This document shows, piece by piece, positions 60,498 to 64,000 of a stretch of DNA of 64,000 nt; the stretch's first letter is position 1, and each line of letters begins with the position of its first letter. Below the pieces are notes generated by a model, which was not told the origin of the DNA, did not search any database, and worked only from the letters and a program-made list of their open reading frames with translations. The stretch lies in contig NCSJ02000008.1 of assembly GCA_002812745.2 (NCBI GenBank), positions 245,106 to 309,105 of the forward strand. The letters are read 5' to 3'. This DNA comes from Scytalidium lignicola. Lineage: Eukaryota; Ascomycota; Leotiomycetes. Position numbers and translations under genes: made by a program.

Positions 60498-63249
60498 TCA
60501 TCTAAATCTCTTAGGAGGAGACGTCGTATCAGGACTCAACATCCCATTCTCCTTAGGCGGCGAGTGAGGCGCCGACTCTGTAGCTCTATGTCCCAAAATA
60601 TCATCTCCAAAGTTGCTGCTTGGTGTCCTAGAGATCATCGGCTTGCCTGCAACGCTCTTGACGCCATTGCCGTATCCAATCCGACTGGCTGCATCCAGGG
60701 TGTTCTGGCACATGCGGAGGAAGACGGGGCCAAGCTCGGGCTTGTGCAGTGGGATCAGGGAGAAGAAGAGGGAGGCTGTGATGCGGAGGAGGGTCTTCTT
60801 GTGGATTCGAACCTCGTATGTGGACTCGAGGAATTCCCAGAAGATGTCCTGTAGCTCGGTGAGAAGGGCTTGGTCGGCTTCGTCTAGGAGTGGCTCGTTG
60901 GGGGAGATGACGTGGTGGTTGGCGGACATGAAGAGGATGTGGTCGTATCCCAGGAGGGACTGCAGCACCTTGGCGAGATCGTAGTGAATGTCGCCCTCGT
61001 GAGTGAGCGTGTTGTTGAGTTGGCAGCGGACATCAATGAAGCTGACCAGTTTCTCATCTTTGGAAAGGATTGCATTGCTGAAGACCGGGTCACCGTGGAT
61101 AACTTGTGCATGTACACCCTTTTCTTCGGCTTCGTATGTATCGAGGAATTCGTTGAGACGGTTGAAGAGGTCGGCTGCTAGAGGGCCGAGAGAAGCGTAA
61201 CGCTCAGCGTTAGCTGAATAGCGGGAGCGGAGTTTTGAACCGTAGTTGGCGTAGATATTCACGCGGCCTTTTGCAGCTTCGAGCGAGTGCATCGCGAATT
61301 TTTTAGCTAGAGGGGCGGAGATGGGGAGAGATGGAGAATCGGGGTTGGGAGTGGAATGAATTTTATGTAGCGCGGTGAGGAAGGTGAGGAGACGGCCCCT
61401 GGTGATTGATCGACCAACGAGCAGGTGAGAGAAAGTCAGGCCCTTGCGGTTTTCCATAGTGATGTTGTATGTAGAGGTTTCTGGAAGGTAGTCCACCTGG
61501 TAAACTGCGGGGAAGACGGTAGACAGCTCAGGAGGTAGGTGAGAGTAGAAATACAGCTCTCCAAGAATGTTTTCTGACTTGGAGGATTTGATGACCTTGT
61601 CACCGATGATCTGGATGGTGTTGAAGTCACGCGCAGCAATCATACCAGCCTTCTTGGTATCGGTTTCACCCACAATGGCTGATGGATCTGGCTCCTCGAG
61701 TAGCCAACCAATTTCGCGCATAGTGTCGAGATTGGCATTGACAGCCAGATCATCAACGTAGACATCTGCCCATGGCTTGCCGAAGTGGATATCGTGATAG
61801 GGGATATTGTACTTCTCCAGCTGGGCAAAGGTAACAGGTCCGATATCCGCAATAACGGCACCGATGTTGCCCTTGTGAGTTCGCATGCGACGAGCAGTTT
61901 GCTTGAATTTATTTAGCAGCATACTTAAACAACAGGCCAAAAAAANGGAGAAAAGGTCACACATCTAACTTACAATAATAATATAGTGTCCAGCTTTATG
62001 CAGTTGTTGCACAAGCTCGATATTCTTCATAATAGGGGGGCAGGTAGAGTAATCACCCGCTACGGTAGGGACACCAACCAGTGTTGAGTCCAGATCGAAA
62101 CAGAATCTCCGCGGCTTGACTTTGATAGCCGATGCATCTACCTTAAGTTGACGAAGGAGGTCCTTGAGCTGTTCAGGGGTCCCAACACAGCTAAAATCCA
62201 TCTTGCCAATGCCAATTCCCAAGAACGGGAGCTTGCCTTCCAAGATCATGGTCGAAATCATTTGACTGGTGTAGTACTCGCCAATTTCCGAACCATCTGG
62301 TCTCCTCGAGTTCATATCGATGTTCTCAGCGGCCCAAGACTTCAGGATGGCGGCTGACGGGAACACATAGGCTCCCGTGTTGGCCTTGTTGGAGATGGCG
62401 ACCTTCTCGCGAATATCGGTGATGAGGGGCAGACCATTCTTCACCTCGGTTTGGATGTAGGAAAAGATGGGCTTATCGCCATCGTCGGGGAAGTAGAAGC
62501 ATCCGCCATGGCCATCTGGCATATCTCTAATATTTTGCAAGACATCTGCCCAGTAGATGGTGTCACAATCGAGGGACACGGTTCTCCGTCTGAGATGGTC
62601 CTGACTCATGCTCTGGCTGACAATGTAGAGCTGTAATTTACGATTAGTACTAGGTACGAATGCATATTAAATCTATTCTCTCTTTTTTATATTTTCTCGT
62701 CCTTGTATTCTTCTTCTTCTTCTTCTCCATTTCTTCTTTCCTGTCGTTCTTAACTTTGACAATTCAAACATCTTAAAAAGAAAANGCGAAAAAAANCAAA
62801 CTATAAAATAAATAATAATAAAAAGGAAAAAAATTAAAANTCAAACATGGCGCGGCAAGGGAAGGGGTAAAAAAAAAAAGGAAACTCACGGTTTCCGAAG
62901 CACCCTTGGTCTGATGTCTCAACCGCAGTAACCGGAAGTCAATCTTGGGGAAGGACTTGGCCACCAACTGGCCGATACGGAACTCATCGTCGACCTCCTC
63001 GTTGATGGCCATCCAGAGAGTATCGCCAGGCTTGATGCTCAGGTTGTCAATCATCCACAGGATCATGGGCCGGCCGACGATATTGATCAGTGGTTTGGGA
63101 AACCGGTATCCTTCGCGTGCAAACCGGGAGCCAATGCCACCAATTGGCACAATGATGTTGAGGGCATCGCGTGGTGCTGCTGTTGCGATTGCGGTATCGT
63201 TGGCAGCGAGGTTCAGCCTCGCGGCTGCAGCAGAAACTTCTTCGCCCAT
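60498..63249 (-). CDS. Trifunctional nucleotidyltransferase - EcbF/BcbF-like HAD phosphatase - APH/choline-kinase-like fusion (3 exons)
   Basis: Exons on the minus strand are 63249-62890, 62630-61974 and 61901-60498, all in phase 0, giving 806 aa. Domain 1 (about 29-280) is a sugar- or alcohol-phosphate nucleotidyltransferase: IIVPIGGIGSRFAREG, PKPLINIVGRPMILW and the metal-binding LDCDTIYW. Domain 2 (about 295-400) is a HAD phosphatase with motif I FCFDLDSTLVG (Asp299, Asp301), TARRMRTHKGNIGAVIADIG and FGKPWADVYVDDLAVN. This matches the EcbF/BcbF capsule-phosphatase family. Domain 3 (about 430-735) is an aminoglycoside/choline-kinase-like kinase with the HGDPVFSNAI catalytic loop and FIDVR metal motif. 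The C-terminal ~60 residues are Ser/Pro-rich. Inferred role: making a nucleotide-activated small molecule for glycan or lipid decoration. The substrate is unknown. Intron 2 splits the HAD core strand, so the exact junction (HYIII to QTARRM) deserves a cDNA check. Confidence 0.85.
62708..62726. repeat. TTC trinucleotide tract in intron 1 of the fusion gene
   Basis: Six or so TTC/CTT units occur within intron 1 of the trifunctional gene (62631-62889). The intron also holds three ambiguous bases (62785, 62796, 62840) in A runs. On the coding strand the tract is purine-rich (GAA). Confidence 0.8.
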
Positions 63250-64000
63250 GATTTTGTTTTTTTTTTTGGGGTTGTGTAGCCTGGTTGTATAATGATTGCT
63301 CTATGAAATTCACCAACCAAACGACAACATCAACAACAAAAACGAGTGTAGAGAGGAACTACTAGGACGGGGGAAAAGAGGGACAGAAATAGAGCATAAT
63401 TGAGGACAGCTTTTGCATTTATTACGTTGTTCGCATCAGCTGGGTCAAGAGTGAGCGAAATACGTTTTAGGAACAAGGCGGCGCCAGGTCAATCATACTC
63501 GATCTGGTGGTAACTTAATATGGTGGCACGCAAGGAGCATGACGGCGACAGGCAGAGGGGGCATTGGGGTACCGGGTACGGGAGATGGGTAAGAGGGGGT
63601 GATCAGGGGGGCATTCAGCAAAATGCCCGATGTCCCAAGTGCTAGGGCTGCTTTAGCGATCCGGCGTTCTAGGGGCAAAAGGTCGATCGGGGCTGCTTCT
63701 ACATGGGGATTGGGGATTTGGATCTTTGATTGACAAAGGCCCTCCTCCCCTTTCCTTTCCTTCCCTGCTCTACTGTCAATGTCCCCACTGGGTAATTACT
63801 GTACAGTACCGAAGAATCTCAAATTTAAGAGTCACAGAGCTAACCACTTTTGAATCTCACCACTTCGGCAAACAACCTTGTATATGGTATAGCTGTCAGC
63901 CACCAATACTACCATATAGAATTAATATTATGCTGGTACAGTACTGTGATTTTGTTGATTTCTGTGTCGCGTCAGCTAATCCTTTAATTATGGCTCTTCA
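63250..64000. promoter_or_regulatory. Promoter region of the trifunctional gene
   Basis: This 751-bp region upstream of the minus-strand fusion gene carries two exact GTACAGTAC copies (63801-63809 and 63936-63944). No gene was seen. The frame at 63493-63678 is not convincing. Confidence 0.4.

Noticed and set aside
1..64000. Transposons, CRISPR arrays, viral insertions
   Set aside because: No transposase, reverse transcriptase, integrase, terminal repeats or regularly spaced repeats were recognised.

Overview
The window is nuclear DNA from a filamentous ascomycete (Pezizomycotina). The evidence is short GT-AG introns of about 40-290 nt, fungal-only families (two RTA1-like proteins, a Zn2Cys6 regulator, a Syt1-type Sec7 protein, a BimE/Apc1) and AT-rich intergenic DNA full of A/T runs and microsatellites. 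The proteins look most like those of Leotiomycetes, but that is an impression without a database search. No rRNA, convincing tRNA, CRISPR or intact transposon was seen. Sixteen single N bases all sit next to A/T runs, so homopolymer lengths are unreliable. One conserved gene (APC1) carries an apparent one-base insertion in a T8 run.

Layout. 0.4-5.9 kb holds housekeeping genes: TSR3 and MAK16 (both ribosome biogenesis, minus strand), then a divergent GGA-type clathrin adaptor. 7.0-8.5 kb is an F-box protein. 9.2-15.1 kb is the large APC/C scaffold subunit Apc1. 15.5-16.8 kb is a ketopantoate-reductase-family enzyme. 17.5-20.7 kb is a divergent pair: an RTA1-like seven-helix membrane protein and a Zn2Cys6 transcription factor. 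21.2-26.7 kb has a mitochondrial enoyl-CoA hydratase, a small mitochondrial LEA-like protein and a probable Nup37 nucleoporin. 29.5-35.1 kb has a DHA1-type MFS transporter and eIF2A. 36.7-46.9 kb is gene-poor: a proline-rich orphan, a second RTA1-like protein and a small ankyrin protein of bacterial-like type. 49.1-54.0 kb is a very large Sec7-PH Arf exchange factor. 54.7-58.5 kb holds a haloacid-dehalogenase-like hydrolase, a relic of a Pth11-like membrane protein and a GH32 invertase. 60.5-63.2 kb is a three-domain fusion enzyme: sugar/alcohol-phosphate nucleotidyltransferase, EcbF/BcbF-like HAD phosphatase and choline-kinase/APH-like kinase.

The genes do not form one pathway; most of the window is a housekeeping mosaic. 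The most unusual item is the trifunctional fusion at 60498-63249. It joins in one chain the three activities (kinase, phosphatase, nucleotidyltransferase) that bacteria use to make activated precursors for capsule or surface-glycan decoration. Exon structures were worked out by hand from splice-site consensus, reading phase and family conservation.
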